Origin: Demequina sp. NBRC 110055
Lineage (GTDB): Bacteria > Actinomycetota > Actinomycetes > Actinomycetales > Demequinaceae
DNA: 64,000 nucleotides
Assembly (NCBI RefSeq): GCF_002090135.1
Contig: NZ_BBRL01000004.1
Coordinates: forward strand, 496,001-560,000
Reading direction: 5' to 3'
The position numbers and the translations under genes were made by a program. Below are positions 25,203 to 33,364 of this stretch, in pieces (position 1 is the stretch's first letter; every line of letters starts with the position of its first letter). The notes beneath the pieces are model-generated. The model did not search any database and was not told where the DNA came from. It saw only the letters and a program-made list of their open reading frames with translations.

Positions 25203-26216
25203 TCACGCCACCGCCGAGACCACCACGAGCACCGGCCCGCACAGCGCCGTCGTCGCCACGCACGCCCGCGAGGCCACATCAACCGAGCAGCGGTACCTGT
25301 TCGCGTAGACCACCACGTTTTGCGCCGTGGGCAGCGCAGCCATCGCGACCACCATCGTGAGCGCGGTCCCCTCGAGCCCGGCGAGCGATCCCACCAGCCA
25401 CGTGAGGGCGGGGTGCACCACGGCGCGGGCAGCGATCGCCAGCCCCAGCGGCGCGGCCAACCCCCTCGATCCGGCCAACCCCGCACCCATGCCGCCATCT
25501 TCGCCCGGGCCTACGGGCGCATCGGCCATCCGCACGTCCTTGGCGAGCGACATGCCGAGCGTCAGCAGTGCGAGCGGGGGAGCGGCGGCTCCTACCAGGG
25601 AGAACGGCTCGAGCGCGGCCTCGGGGATCGACCACGGTAGCAGCGCGAGCACCAGGCCCGCGAGCGTCGCGAGGGTGAGGGGATTGAGGATGGCCGATGC
25701 GACGGCCCCCTTGCGTACGGGCGCATCCCCGTCGTCCCTGACCCGGGAGGCGGCGATGGGAAGGGGCGTGGCATCGGCCGCGCGCCCCAGTACCCCGAAC
25801 GCGACCGGCGCCATGACGAGCAGCTGCACCAGCATCGTGGGCACCACGGCGAGGGCGTCGCCAAAGAGATAGACGGCGAGCGGCAGCCCGAGGTTCCCGG
25901 CGTTGACGTACGAGCCCGACAGCGCCGTGATGGTGGCGCGGCCGGCCGGCAGTCGCATGCCCCAGCGAGCGATGACGACGAGCACCCCGGCGAGCGCGAG
26001 GCTCGTGCCCCAGGTCACGGCCGCCCCCCGCGAGGCGAGCGTCCCGAGGTCCGCATGGGCGACGGTCGCGAGCAGGAGGCAAGGGCTCGCGATGGAGAAG
26101 CAGACGGTCGCGAGGATCTCGCGTGAGCCGTGGGGGAGCCACCCGCGCGCCTGGATCAGCCAGCCGGCCGCAACGACCAGGCCCATCGTCACCAGGGCGG
26201 TGACGACCTCGCTCAC
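25203..26216 (-). CDS. AEC family (auxin efflux carrier-type) transporter
   Basis: 337 residues from the GTG at 26216, which overlaps the oxidoreductase stop (GTGA). About ten membrane segments in two halves: LVTMGLVVAAGWLIQARGWLP at the start, SYVNAGNLGLPLAVYLFGD in the middle and MVVAMAALPTAQNVVVYANRY near the end are typical AEC/BASS-like helices. Family members move organic anions; the substrate here is unknown. It is the last gene of the minus-strand operon that begins with the LacI-DUF6807 regulator, so its cargo may be a product of that pathway. Confidence 0.88.
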   Translation of the reverse strand: MSEVVTALVTMGLVVAAGWLIQARGWLPHGSREILATVCFSIASPCLLLATVAHADLGTLASRGAAVTWGTSLALAGVLVVIARWGMRLPAGRATITALSGSYVNAGNLGLPLAVYLFGDALAVVPTMLVQLLVMAPVAFGVLGRAADATPLPIAASRVRDDGDAPVRKGAVASAILNPLTLATLAGLVLALLPWSIPEAALEPFSLVGAAAPPLALLTLGMSLAKDVRMADAPVGPGEDGGMGAGLAGSRGLAAPLGLAIAARAVVHPALTWLVGSLAGLEGTALTMVVAMAALPTAQNVVVYANRYRCSVDVASRACVATTALCGPVLVVVSAVA

Positions 26217-27412
26217 GCGTGGGTCCAGGGAGCCCCGAGTTCGGCGAAGGTGCGGCCCTGCGCCGCCACCTCCTCGCACCACGCGGCGACGTCGCGCACC
26301 ACGGGGTGACGTTCATCGCCCTCTCCCGCCCAGTCGACGTGCGCCGGGTCGATGGAGCGCGGGTCGGGGGCGGTGCGGACGGCTTCCATGACTCGCATGA
26401 AAGCACCGGTGTCTCGCACGTCGCAAGCAAGCGGGCGACCGGGAGTCGACCTCGCGGCGACGAGATTCTCGAGGAGGTCGTCCCGCGAGTACTGCTTTTC
26501 GAGGTCGACGGAGTCAGTAACGAGGCGTACCCGGTCCGTCTCGTATGCGAGCTCGATGCGCCCGCGGGTGCCGTGAATGAGGATGCGGGCGGGGGTGCGC
26601 TCGGGCGCGCACAGGGTGAGGCCGAACCCGCAGCGCATGCCGTCCGCGGTCGTGACCCGCACCGACGAGGTGTCGTCGGCCTCGATGGGATTGGCGCGGT
26701 ACAGGTCGACATCGACGCCTGCGACGTCCGCGGAACGGGTCGCGCCCGCGATCCTCAGGCCCGTCGCGACGGCGTGTGCCAGGGGATTCGTGACGACCCC
26801 GTCAACCACGTCACGGCCGTCCAGTTGACGCTTGCCCGCCCACGGCGCGCGCGCCCAGTAGGCGGTGGTGCGCACCCAAAGCCCCACCGCGCCCACGCCG
26901 GTGACGTCGCCGATCTCGCCGTCGGCGATCAGCCTGTCGACTGCCGTCAGCGCGTGCGAGCCGAAGGTCTGGAACCCCACCTGACACAGGCGCCCTGTCT
27001 CCTCGGCGACGGCCACGAGCGCGGTGTGCTCGGCAAGCGACGCCGCGGTGGGCTTCTCGAGCAGCACGTCGAGCCCGGCGCGCATGGCCGCGCTGGCGAG
27101 CGGCACGTGGGTGGGGATGGGGGTCGACAGGACCACGATGTCGGGGCGGACCTCGGGCTCGGGCGCGGAGAGCAGATCACCCAGGGTGGGGAACCACGGC
27201 GCGCCGTCGCCTGCCGCGGCCGACCCGTGGCGAGGACCGCCGGGCCCGCCCGTGGCGGGGACCTCGTCGGTCTCGAGCGGGCGTGGGTCGACGAGGGCGC
27301 TGAGGCGCACCACACCGCGCGCCTCAAGGTCCCGGATGCGTCTGAGGTGGGCGCCGCCGTGGCCGTGGATGCCGACCAGGGCGACGGCCGGTGCCGCCCC
27401 TGCCGTCGTCAT
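26213..27412 (-). CDS. Gfo/Idh/MocA family oxidoreductase
   Basis: 399 residues starting MTTAGAAPAVALVGIHGHGG, an N-terminal NAD(P)-binding fold whose glycine motif (GIHGHGGAH) is a variant of GxGxxG. VLLEKPTAASLAEHTALV is the family's conserved EKP motif, and the C-terminal sheet domain contains DVVDGVVTNPLAHAVATGLR. Such enzymes oxidise or reduce sugars and derivatives. The ATG overlaps the LacI-DUF6807 stop. A DUF6807 (PmoA-like) domain beside a Gfo/Idh/MocA enzyme is a recurring pairing in sugar loci. Confidence 0.9.
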   Translation of the reverse strand: MTTAGAAPAVALVGIHGHGGAHLRRIRDLEARGVVRLSALVDPRPLETDEVPATGGPGGPRHGSAAAGDGAPWFPTLGDLLSAPEPEVRPDIVVLSTPIPTHVPLASAAMRAGLDVLLEKPTAASLAEHTALVAVAEETGRLCQVGFQTFGSHALTAVDRLIADGEIGDVTGVGAVGLWVRTTAYWARAPWAGKRQLDGRDVVDGVVTNPLAHAVATGLRIAGATRSADVAGVDVDLYRANPIEADDTSSVRVTTADGMRCGFGLTLCAPERTPARILIHGTRGRIELAYETDRVRLVTDSVDLEKQYSRDDLLENLVAARSTPGRPLACDVRDTGAFMRVMEAVRTAPDPRSIDPAHVDWAGEGDERHPVVRDVAAWCEEVAAQGRTFAELGAPWTHA

Positions 27413-29451
27413 CGCACGTCCGCGGCGTCGCTCGCGAGTCTCGCGGCCTCCTCGAGGCTCACGGCGCGGTCGAGCAGGACGGTGGTGAGGCCGATCTCGA
27501 CCGTGCCGCCGTCGGGGATGGTGAGCGGGCGGTCCCACGCGAGCGCCGGGCCGGCGCCGGGGTACTCGGCTGCGCGGACGAACCAGGGCCTCGCGGCGCC
27601 GTGCTGGACCGCAAGCCAGGTGGTCGCATCGGCCCCCTCGCCCTGCACAAACGCGAGCCAGGGGGAACGCGAGCCGTGCGCGGTCTGCTCGCCCTCGCCG
27701 CCCTCGCTCAGCACCGTGGTGGTGGCGGCGAGCGGTAGGCGCCAGAACCATCCGCCATAGCCCGCGCCGCGCCGCCCGTTGGTAGCAGGGGAGCCGATGG
27801 TCACGCCGCCATGCTCGGCGCGCAGCACCGAGCGCCACGTGAGCGCCCATGCCTCGTCCCCCGCGAGCAGGTGGGCGCCCAGCCGGCGCGACTCCTCCAG
27901 TTGAGCGTCGTCGTTCTCGTCGTACCAGCGCACCGCGTCGCGCAGGATGTGCGGATCGGTGCCGTCGACGACGGGGCCCGCGCTGACCTGTTGCCCGTGG
28001 TTTTCGAGCAGGGTGGGGCCCACGTCGCGCACAAAGGTCCGCCCGCCCCAATAGCTGGTGCCGTTGACGTCTGGCACCGCGAGGGACACGCCGTAGTGGT
28101 GGCGGTGGTCCACCGGCGCGGCGTCGGTGAGGACGCGGCCCGCAAGCGTGTGGACGGGGTGCAGGTACGGGCGTCGTGCATGCACTTGCGGCAGGCGCGC
28201 GCCCGATTCGTACCGGGCCAGCGGCTCGCCGCGCCACTCGAGCACGGTCACGTCCCCGTCCGGGTGCCACGCTGGTCCGCCGTCACGCGTGACGCCAGCC
28301 TGGGCGGCCGATGCCGGGGAGGCGGCCGATGCGCCACGGCCCTCCGTACGCGTCACCGGGCTGGCAGCCGCTTGCGTACCGGCGCTCGCGGGCTGGGCGG
28401 CGGGGCTGGGGGCGAGGCCACCCTCGGCCACCGACCGGGGCACGGGGCCTGTGCTGGAGCGCACCTCGAGGCGGGGCTCGAACCTGGTGTGAGGGGAGGC
28501 GGTGGTGCCTTGGTTCTCGATCACGGTGAACAGCTCCTGCCAGGCGTGACGACCCAACTCGTGCTGGGGCACGGCCACGGTGGTGAGGGACGGGGTGGAG
28601 TACTGCGCGAGCTCGATGTCGTCGAAGCCGGTGACGGAGATGTCTCCCGGCACCGCCACGCCCGCCTGGTTCAGTGCCGCGAGCAGGCCGAATGCCGCCA
28701 GGTCGTTGAAGGCCACCACGGCGGTGGCGCGGGCCGCGAGCACACCGTCGCGCGCGCCGTAGCCCGCGGCGACCGTCGCCCCGGCGGGGACCTCGACGAT
28801 GTCGAGCCCGGGGTGGATCCGTGCGGCCTCGGCGAGGCCCTCGCGCCTGCGCGCGTCGGCGTAGCTGGGCGGGGGGCCGGCGAGGTAGACGATGCGCGTG
28901 TGGCCCAGGTCCACGAGGTGCCGGATTACCGCGAGGGTGCCCGCGCGGTAGTTCACCGTGAGGCTCGGCACGGACGGCTCGGGGCTTTCGCGGTTGACGA
29001 GCACCATGGGGCTCGCCTGGCGCACGAGCGTGGCGAGCTGCTCTTGGGGCATGCGCGGCGAGACCAGCACGAGCGCGTCGCAGCGCATGCGGGCCTCGAG
29101 CGCGATGGCGGCCTCGTCCTGCGGGTTCTCCGCGGTGTCCGCGACGAGCACGCGGTAGCCCCGAGTCGCGGCCGCATCGGTGATGCCGCTGAGCACGTGC
29201 TGAAACATCGGGTTGGTGAGATCGGGGACCACGAGCGCGACCGTCTCGGTGCGCCCCAGTGACAGGCTTCGCGCCACGTTCGAGGGGCGGTACTGGAGCT
29301 CCTCGGCGACGGCCAGGACGCGCGCGGCGATGTCCTCAGCCACCGTGGCGCGCCCGTTCATGACCCGCGACACCGTGGCGCGCGACACCCCGGCGGCGTC
29401 GGCCACATCGCCAATCGTCGCAGCCGTGCGGGGCCGGCTGACCTTAGGCAT
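27409..29451 (-). CDS. LacI-type regulator fused to a DUF6807 (PmoA-like) domain
   Basis: 680 residues in one uninterrupted frame. ATG 29451 is chosen because GGAG lies 6 bases upstream; ATG 29463 is the alternative. Residues 1-60 form the LacI helix-turn-helix (ATIGDVADAAGVSRATVSRVMNG), and residues 65-345 a periplasmic-binding-protein-like sensor (VALVVPDLTNPMFQHVL, VTGFDDIELAQYSTPSLTTV). A ~50-residue Ala/Pro/Ser linker then leads, from about residue 395, into a DUF6807 domain (WRGEPLARYESGARLPQ, RPYLHPVHT, PVDHRHHYGVSLAVPDVNG, SYWGGRTFV, YGGWFWRLP). DUF6807 is normally a separate protein beside oxidoreductases. The linker contains two of the window's GCATCGGC octamers. It probably represses the divergent ABC operon. 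Confidence 0.9.
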   Translation of the reverse strand: MPKVSRPRTAATIGDVADAAGVSRATVSRVMNGRATVAEDIAARVLAVAEELQYRPSNVARSLSLGRTETVALVVPDLTNPMFQHVLSGITDAAATRGYRVLVADTAENPQDEAAIALEARMRCDALVLVSPRMPQEQLATLVRQASPMVLVNRESPEPSVPSLTVNYRAGTLAVIRHLVDLGHTRIVYLAGPPPSYADARRREGLAEAARIHPGLDIVEVPAGATVAAGYGARDGVLAARATAVVAFNDLAAFGLLAALNQAGVAVPGDISVTGFDDIELAQYSTPSLTTVAVPQHELGRHAWQELFTVIENQGTTASPHTRFEPRLEVRSSTGPVPRSVAEGGLAPSPAAQPASAGTQAAASPVTRTEGRGASAASPASAAQAGVTRDGGPAWHPDGDVTVLEWRGEPLARYESGARLPQVHARRPYLHPVHTLAGRVLTDAAPVDHRHHYGVSLAVPDVNGTSYWGGRTFVRDVGPTLLENHGQQVSAGPVVDGTDPHILRDAVRWYDENDDAQLEESRRLGAHLLAGDEAWALTWRSVLRAEHGGVTIGSPATNGRRGAGYGGWFWRLPLAATTTVLSEGGEGEQTAHGSRSPWLAFVQGEGADATTWLAVQHGAARPWFVRAAEYPGAGPALAWDRPLTIPDGGTVEIGLTTVLLDRAVSLEEAARLASDAADVR

Positions 29452-29509
29452 ACGTTTCTCCATCGTGAATCGCGTCCGGTGCACCCTCGTCGTTGAGGAT
29501 GTGCGGGCG

Positions 29510-29592
29510 GGAAACCTGTTTCCTAGTTGTGACCGTACACCATTGGAAACCGGTTCCACGTGTGATACGTTCTGAATCGGAAAGCGGTTTCA
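29510..29592. promoter_or_regulatory. Three LacI-type operators with a probable promoter
   Basis: Three similar palindromes lie between the divergent genes: GGAAACCTGTTTCC (29510-29523), GGAAACCGGTTCC (29545-29557) and GGAAAGCGGTTTCA (29579-29592). They share a GGAAAC-GTTTCC design typical of LacI-family operators with a central CG-type step. The second overlaps a possible -35 (TTGGAA 29543-29548), 17 bases from a weak -10 (TACGTT 29566-29571). The third would lie at about +1. Binding by the adjacent regulator is inferred. Confidence 0.7.
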
Positions 29593-29645
29593 CGACGATG
29601 TGAGTCCCGTGAAGCCACCTGATCAATGACGATCCGGAGGATTCG

Positions 29646-29717
29646 ATGCTTGTGCCGATGAGCCGACGCCAGGGGGGCGTCCTTGCAGCGGGGGTGACGC
29701 ATGTCCGTCGTCTCTGA
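29646..29717 (+). CDS. Possible 23-codon leader ORF overlapping the permease start
   Basis: ATG 29646 has a perfect GGAGG SD 5 bases upstream (29636-29640). It encodes MLVPMSRRQGGVLAAGVTHV and three more residues before TGA, in a different frame from the permease. It overlaps the first 17 bases of the permease gene, whose own SD is only GGGGGTG. The strongest ribosome site of the transcript therefore serves this short ORF, suggesting coupling or attenuation. It shows no known motif. Confidence 0.45.
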   Translation: MLVPMSRRQGGVLAAGVTHVRRL

Positions 29718-30639
29718 GCTGCGTTCCGTCCGCCGCCCCAAGGGCAAGCGGCGCCCGTCCGCGCTTCACAAAGGCGACGGCAAGGCCGCGATCTTCTTTC
29801 TGGGGCCGTGGTTCCTGGGGTTGATCCTCATCACTGCTGGCCCCATGGCCGCATCGGCCTACCTGTCGTTCACGGACTACAGCCTGCTCGAGGCCCCCAA
29901 CTGGATTGGCCTCGACAACTACACCCGCATGTTCGAGGACCCGCGACTGATCAACTCGCTCAAGGTCACGTTCATGTATGTGCTGATCTCGGTGCCGCTG
30001 CAGCTGGCCGCGGCGCTCGCGCTCGCGCTGGTGCTCGACCGGGGCCTTCGGGGCCTCGCGATCTACCGCTCGGTGTATTACCTGCCGTCGTTGCTCGGCG
30101 GATCGGTCGCGATCGCGCTGCTGTGGCGTCAGGTGTTCGGCGCGGACGGCCTGGTCAACGCGGTGCTTGCATGGTTTGGCATCGAGGGCGAGGGGTGGGT
30201 CTCGCACCCCGACTACGCGCTCGGCACTCTGATGATCCTGAACATCTGGACCTTCGGCGCCCCCATGATCATCTTCCTCGCGGGCCTGCGTCAGATCCCG
30301 CAGATGTACTACGAGGCCGCGTCGATCGACGGCGCTAGCAAGTGGCGGCAGTTCACGTCGATCACCATCCCGCTGCTCACGCCCATCATCTTCTTCAATC
30401 TGGTGCTGCAGCTCATCAACGCCTTCCAGACGTTCACCCAGGCCTACGTGGTCAGTGGAGGAACGGGCGGCCCGGCGGATTCGACGATGTTCTACACGCT
30501 CTACCTCTACCAAAAGGGCTTCGCGTCCCTCGACATGGGCTACGCGTCCGCGATGGCGTGGCTGCTTCTCGCGATCGTCGCCGGCATGACGGCCGTCAAC
30601 TTCCTCGTCTCCAAGTATTGGGTTTTCTACAATGACTGA
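29701..30639 (+). CDS. Sugar ABC transporter permease (MalF-type)
   Basis: 312 residues with six membrane segments. ABC-importer permease features: FFLGPWFLGLILITAGPM, DYSLLEAPNWIGLDNY near the N terminus, and the cytoplasmic EAA loop YYEAASIDGASKWRQFTSITIPLLTPII, which docks on the ATPase. It belongs to the carbohydrate uptake (CUT1) type. First main gene of the plus-strand operon, downstream of three LacI-type operators. Confidence 0.94.
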   Translation: MSVVSELRSVRRPKGKRRPSALHKGDGKAAIFFLGPWFLGLILITAGPMAASAYLSFTDYSLLEAPNWIGLDNYTRMFEDPRLINSLKVTFMYVLISVPLQLAAALALALVLDRGLRGLAIYRSVYYLPSLLGGSVAIALLWRQVFGADGLVNAVLAWFGIEGEGWVSHPDYALGTLMILNIWTFGAPMIIFLAGLRQIPQMYYEAASIDGASKWRQFTSITIPLLTPIIFFNLVLQLINAFQTFTQAYVVSGGTGGPADSTMFYTLYLYQKGFASLDMGYASAMAWLLLAIVAGMTAVNFLVSKYWVFYND

Positions 30640-31561
30640 GTCATCCGTGCGTGACAAGGCACCCGCGACCACCCCCGACATCGTCGCGATGGCGGAGCGC
30701 TACCCCGAGCCCCAGGAGAAGCCCACCTACTGGCGCTCGCGGACGCGCTCGCTCCTCAAGCACGCGGGCCTCATCGCCTTCGGCCTGGTGATGCTCTACC
30801 CGCTGCTGTGGATGATCGCGAGCTCGTTCAAGCCCGACGCGATCATCTTCCGCGAGCCGGGGCTGTGGCCCACCGACGTGACCCTCGAGAACTACACGGA
30901 GGGCTGGAACGCGCTCCTGCACCCGTTCAGCCACTACCTCCTGAATTCCGCGATCATCGTGGCCGGCTCGCTGGTGGGCAACCTGGTGGCCTGCTCGATG
31001 GCGGCCTACGCGTTCGCGCGGCTCGAGTTCCGTGGCCGCGGGCTGTGGTTCGCGATCATGCTGATGTCGATCATGCTGCCGATCCACGTGATCATCGTGC
31101 CGCAGTACATCCTGTTCTCCGAGCTCAACTGGATCAACACGTTCCTGCCGTTGATCGTGCCCAAGCTGCTCGCGACCGATGCGTTCTTCATCTTCCTCAT
31201 GGTGCAGTTCTTCCGCGGCATCCCGCGCGAGCTCGACGAGGCGGCCAGGCTCGACGGCTGTGGCCACTTCCGCATCTATTTCCGCATCATGCTGCCGCTG
31301 TCGCTGCCGGCCCTGGCGACGACCGCGATCTTCACGTTCATCTGGACGTGGAACGACTTCTTCAGCCAGCTGATCTTCCTGACCCGACCGGACATGTACA
31401 CCGTTCCGGTCGCGCTGCGCACGTTCATCGACGCGACCTCGGAGAGCTCATGGGGTTCCCTGTTCGCCATGTCGATCGTGTCGCTCATCCCCATCTTCCT
31501 GGTCTTCCTGTTTGGCCAGAAGTACCTCGTCAAGGGCATCGCCACGACGGGAATCAAGTAG
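30632..31561 (+). CDS. Sugar ABC transporter permease (MalG-type)
   Basis: 309 residues, overlapping the previous gene by 8 bases. The N-terminal ~45 residues are cytoplasmic and polar. Six membrane segments follow, with the EAA loop ELDEAARLDGCGHFRIYFRIMLPLSLPAL. FTFIWTWNDFFSQLIFL and the final GQKYLVKGIATTGIK are typical of MalG-type permeases. It forms the channel with the preceding permease. No ATPase gene is in the operon; a shared MsiK-type ATPase elsewhere is the usual actinobacterial arrangement. Confidence 0.94.
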   Translation: MTESSVRDKAPATTPDIVAMAERYPEPQEKPTYWRSRTRSLLKHAGLIAFGLVMLYPLLWMIASSFKPDAIIFREPGLWPTDVTLENYTEGWNALLHPFSHYLLNSAIIVAGSLVGNLVACSMAAYAFARLEFRGRGLWFAIMLMSIMLPIHVIIVPQYILFSELNWINTFLPLIVPKLLATDAFFIFLMVQFFRGIPRELDEAARLDGCGHFRIYFRIMLPLSLPALATTAIFTFIWTWNDFFSQLIFLTRPDMYTVPVALRTFIDATSESSWGSLFAMSIVSLIPIFLVFLFGQKYLVKGIATTGIK

Positions 31562-31624
31562 CACGGCGCCTTCCCCGGTGCATCCGACCGAAGAACAACG
31601 AAGTTCCACGTGAAGGAGAAGAAC

Positions 31625-32995
31625 ATGACCATCAAGATCACCAGCCGCGCGGGGGCGCGCACGATGGCATGGCGCTCGAGTGCGGTGCTCGCCGCAGGCG
31701 TCCTCACCCTCGCCGCGTGCAGCGGTGACAACGGCGCCGCCCCCGAGGAGGAGCCAGAGGCAACCGGCAGTGCCACCGCCGACGGCAGCTCGGAGGCCGC
31801 GGAGGACCAGGCCGAGATCCGCTTCTCATGGTGGGGCTCCGATGAGCGTCACACGCTGACCCAGGAGGTCATCGACCTCTTCATGGAGAAGAACCCCGAC
31901 ATCACCGTGGTGCCTGACTACACCGACTGGGGCGGCTATTGGGACAAGCTGGCCACGACCGTGGCCGGCGGCGACACCCCCGACGTCATGACGCAGGAGG
32001 AGCGCTACCTCACTGACTACGCCAACCGCGGCGTGGTGGGCGACCTCGCGGCGCTCGGACTCGACACCTCCATGATCGACCCGAGCGTGATCCAGTCCGG
32101 CACCATCGACGGCAAGCTCGCCGGCGTGGCCACCGGCATCAACGCGTACGCGATCGTCGCCGACCCCCAGATCTTCGAGGAGGCGGGCGTCGAGATGCCC
32201 GACGACACGACCTGGACCTGGGACGACTTCGTGTCGATCAGCACCGAGATCTCGGACGCGCTGGGCGACGACGTCTACGGCGTGCAGGACTACGGCGGCA
32301 ACGAGGCGGGCTTCAACATCTACGCCCGCCAGCACGGCGAGTCGCTCTACACCGAGGAGGGCACGCTCGGCTACGAGGACGCGACCCTCGAGGCGTGGTG
32401 GCAGCACCTCGTCGATCTGCGCGAGGCCGGCGCGATGCCCGACGGTGCGCGTAGCGTCGAGATCGCCGAGGGTGGTCCCGAGCAGTCGCTGCTGGGTACC
32501 AACACCGGAGCCATGGGCATGTGGTGGACCAACCAGCTGGGCGCCATCTCCGCCGCAGCGGGCCGCGACCTGGTGCTGCTGCGCCTGCCAGGAGAGAGCG
32601 AGAGCGAGCGCACCGGCATGTACTTCAAGCCTGCCATGTTCTACTCGGTCGCCGCGGACACCGAGTACCCCGAGGCAGCCACGGCGTTCGTCGACTTCCT
32701 CATCAACGACCCCGAGGCCGGCGCGCTGATCCTGTCCGACCGCGGCCTCAACGCCAACACCGACGTGCGTGAAGCAGTGTCGTCGCAGCTCGACCCGCTC
32801 GAGCAGCAGGCCGCCGAGTTCCTCGCGGCACTCGAGTCTGAGATCGTCGACGGTCCGCCGGCCCCGCCCAACGGCGCGGCCGACGTGCCCGAGATCGCCG
32901 GCCGCATCAACGAGCAGGTGCTGTTCGACACGGTCAGCCCCGCGGAGGCGGCCGCTCAGTTCACGTCCGAGGCCTCGTCGGCCATCGGTCAGTGA
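31625..32995 (+). CDS. Sugar-binding lipoprotein of the ABC importer
   Basis: 456 residues. ATG 31625 has AAGGAGAAGAAC directly before it, so the GTG at 31610 is rejected. The signal sequence ends in a lipobox (LTLAAC), giving a lipid-anchored Cys followed by an acidic, Ala/Glu-rich linker. The mature domain begins EIRFSWWGSDERHTLTQEVI and has the extracellular solute-binding family 1 pattern (YTDWGGYWDKLATTVAGGDTP). The GGxTPD-type segment points to a carbohydrate ligand; the specific sugar cannot be read from sequence. Confidence 0.94.
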   Translation: MTIKITSRAGARTMAWRSSAVLAAGVLTLAACSGDNGAAPEEEPEATGSATADGSSEAAEDQAEIRFSWWGSDERHTLTQEVIDLFMEKNPDITVVPDYTDWGGYWDKLATTVAGGDTPDVMTQEERYLTDYANRGVVGDLAALGLDTSMIDPSVIQSGTIDGKLAGVATGINAYAIVADPQIFEEAGVEMPDDTTWTWDDFVSISTEISDALGDDVYGVQDYGGNEAGFNIYARQHGESLYTEEGTLGYEDATLEAWWQHLVDLREAGAMPDGARSVEIAEGGPEQSLLGTNTGAMGMWWTNQLGAISAAAGRDLVLLRLPGESESERTGMYFKPAMFYSVAADTEYPEAATAFVDFLINDPEAGALILSDRGLNANTDVREAVSSQLDPLEQQAAEFLAALESEIVDGPPAPPNGAADVPEIAGRINEQVLFDTVSPAEAAAQFTSEASSAIGQ

Positions 32996-33053
32996 TCCGG
33001 TAGGTCGGCCCCGGGCGTTGTGGATTCCCCCTGGGCCGGCCTGCCACTGACAC

Positions 33054-33110
33054 CACACACGTCGAGACCCCCGCTGCCCGATGGTGGCTGCGGGGGTCTC
33101 GACGTGTGTG
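33054..33110. terminator. Long bidirectional terminator hairpin
   Basis: A perfect 21-bp inverted repeat (starting CACACACGTCGAGACC) encloses a 15-nt loop. It lies between the convergent ends of the sugar ABC operon and the phosphate transporter operon. Confidence 0.85.
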
Positions 33111-33118
33111 CTGAAGCC

Positions 33119-33355
33119 TTAGTGTCCGCCGGCCGCGATGTAGGCGACGGCGCCCAGGATCGCGAGGACGACGACGGCGAAGCAGGCCCACGCGCCGATC
33201 ACACGGCCGCGCGACACGGTGCCGTCGGCGCCCACGGCGCCGGGGCCGGCGAGAAGGCGCACGCCGATAGCGAAGATGGTTGGCAGGCCGGCACCGACGA
33301 GGATGCCGTACAGCAGCACCTGGCCCAGGGCGCTCCACTCGATGTAGTCGCTCAT
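33119..33355 (-). CDS. Small two-helix membrane protein downstream of the phosphate transporter
   Basis: 78 residues starting MSDYIEWSALGQVLLYGILVG. Two hydrophobic segments (LGQVLLYGILVGAGLPTIFAIG and VIGAWACFAVVVLAILGAVAYI) flank a polar loop. It starts 9 bases after the PiT gene, so the two are probably cotranscribed. Small proteins of this shape are often found beside actinobacterial PiT genes; function unknown. Confidence 0.8.
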   Translation of the reverse strand: MSDYIEWSALGQVLLYGILVGAGLPTIFAIGVRLLAGPGAVGADGTVSRGRVIGAWACFAVVVLAILGAVAYIAAGGH

Positions 33356-33364
33356 GGTCGCCTC

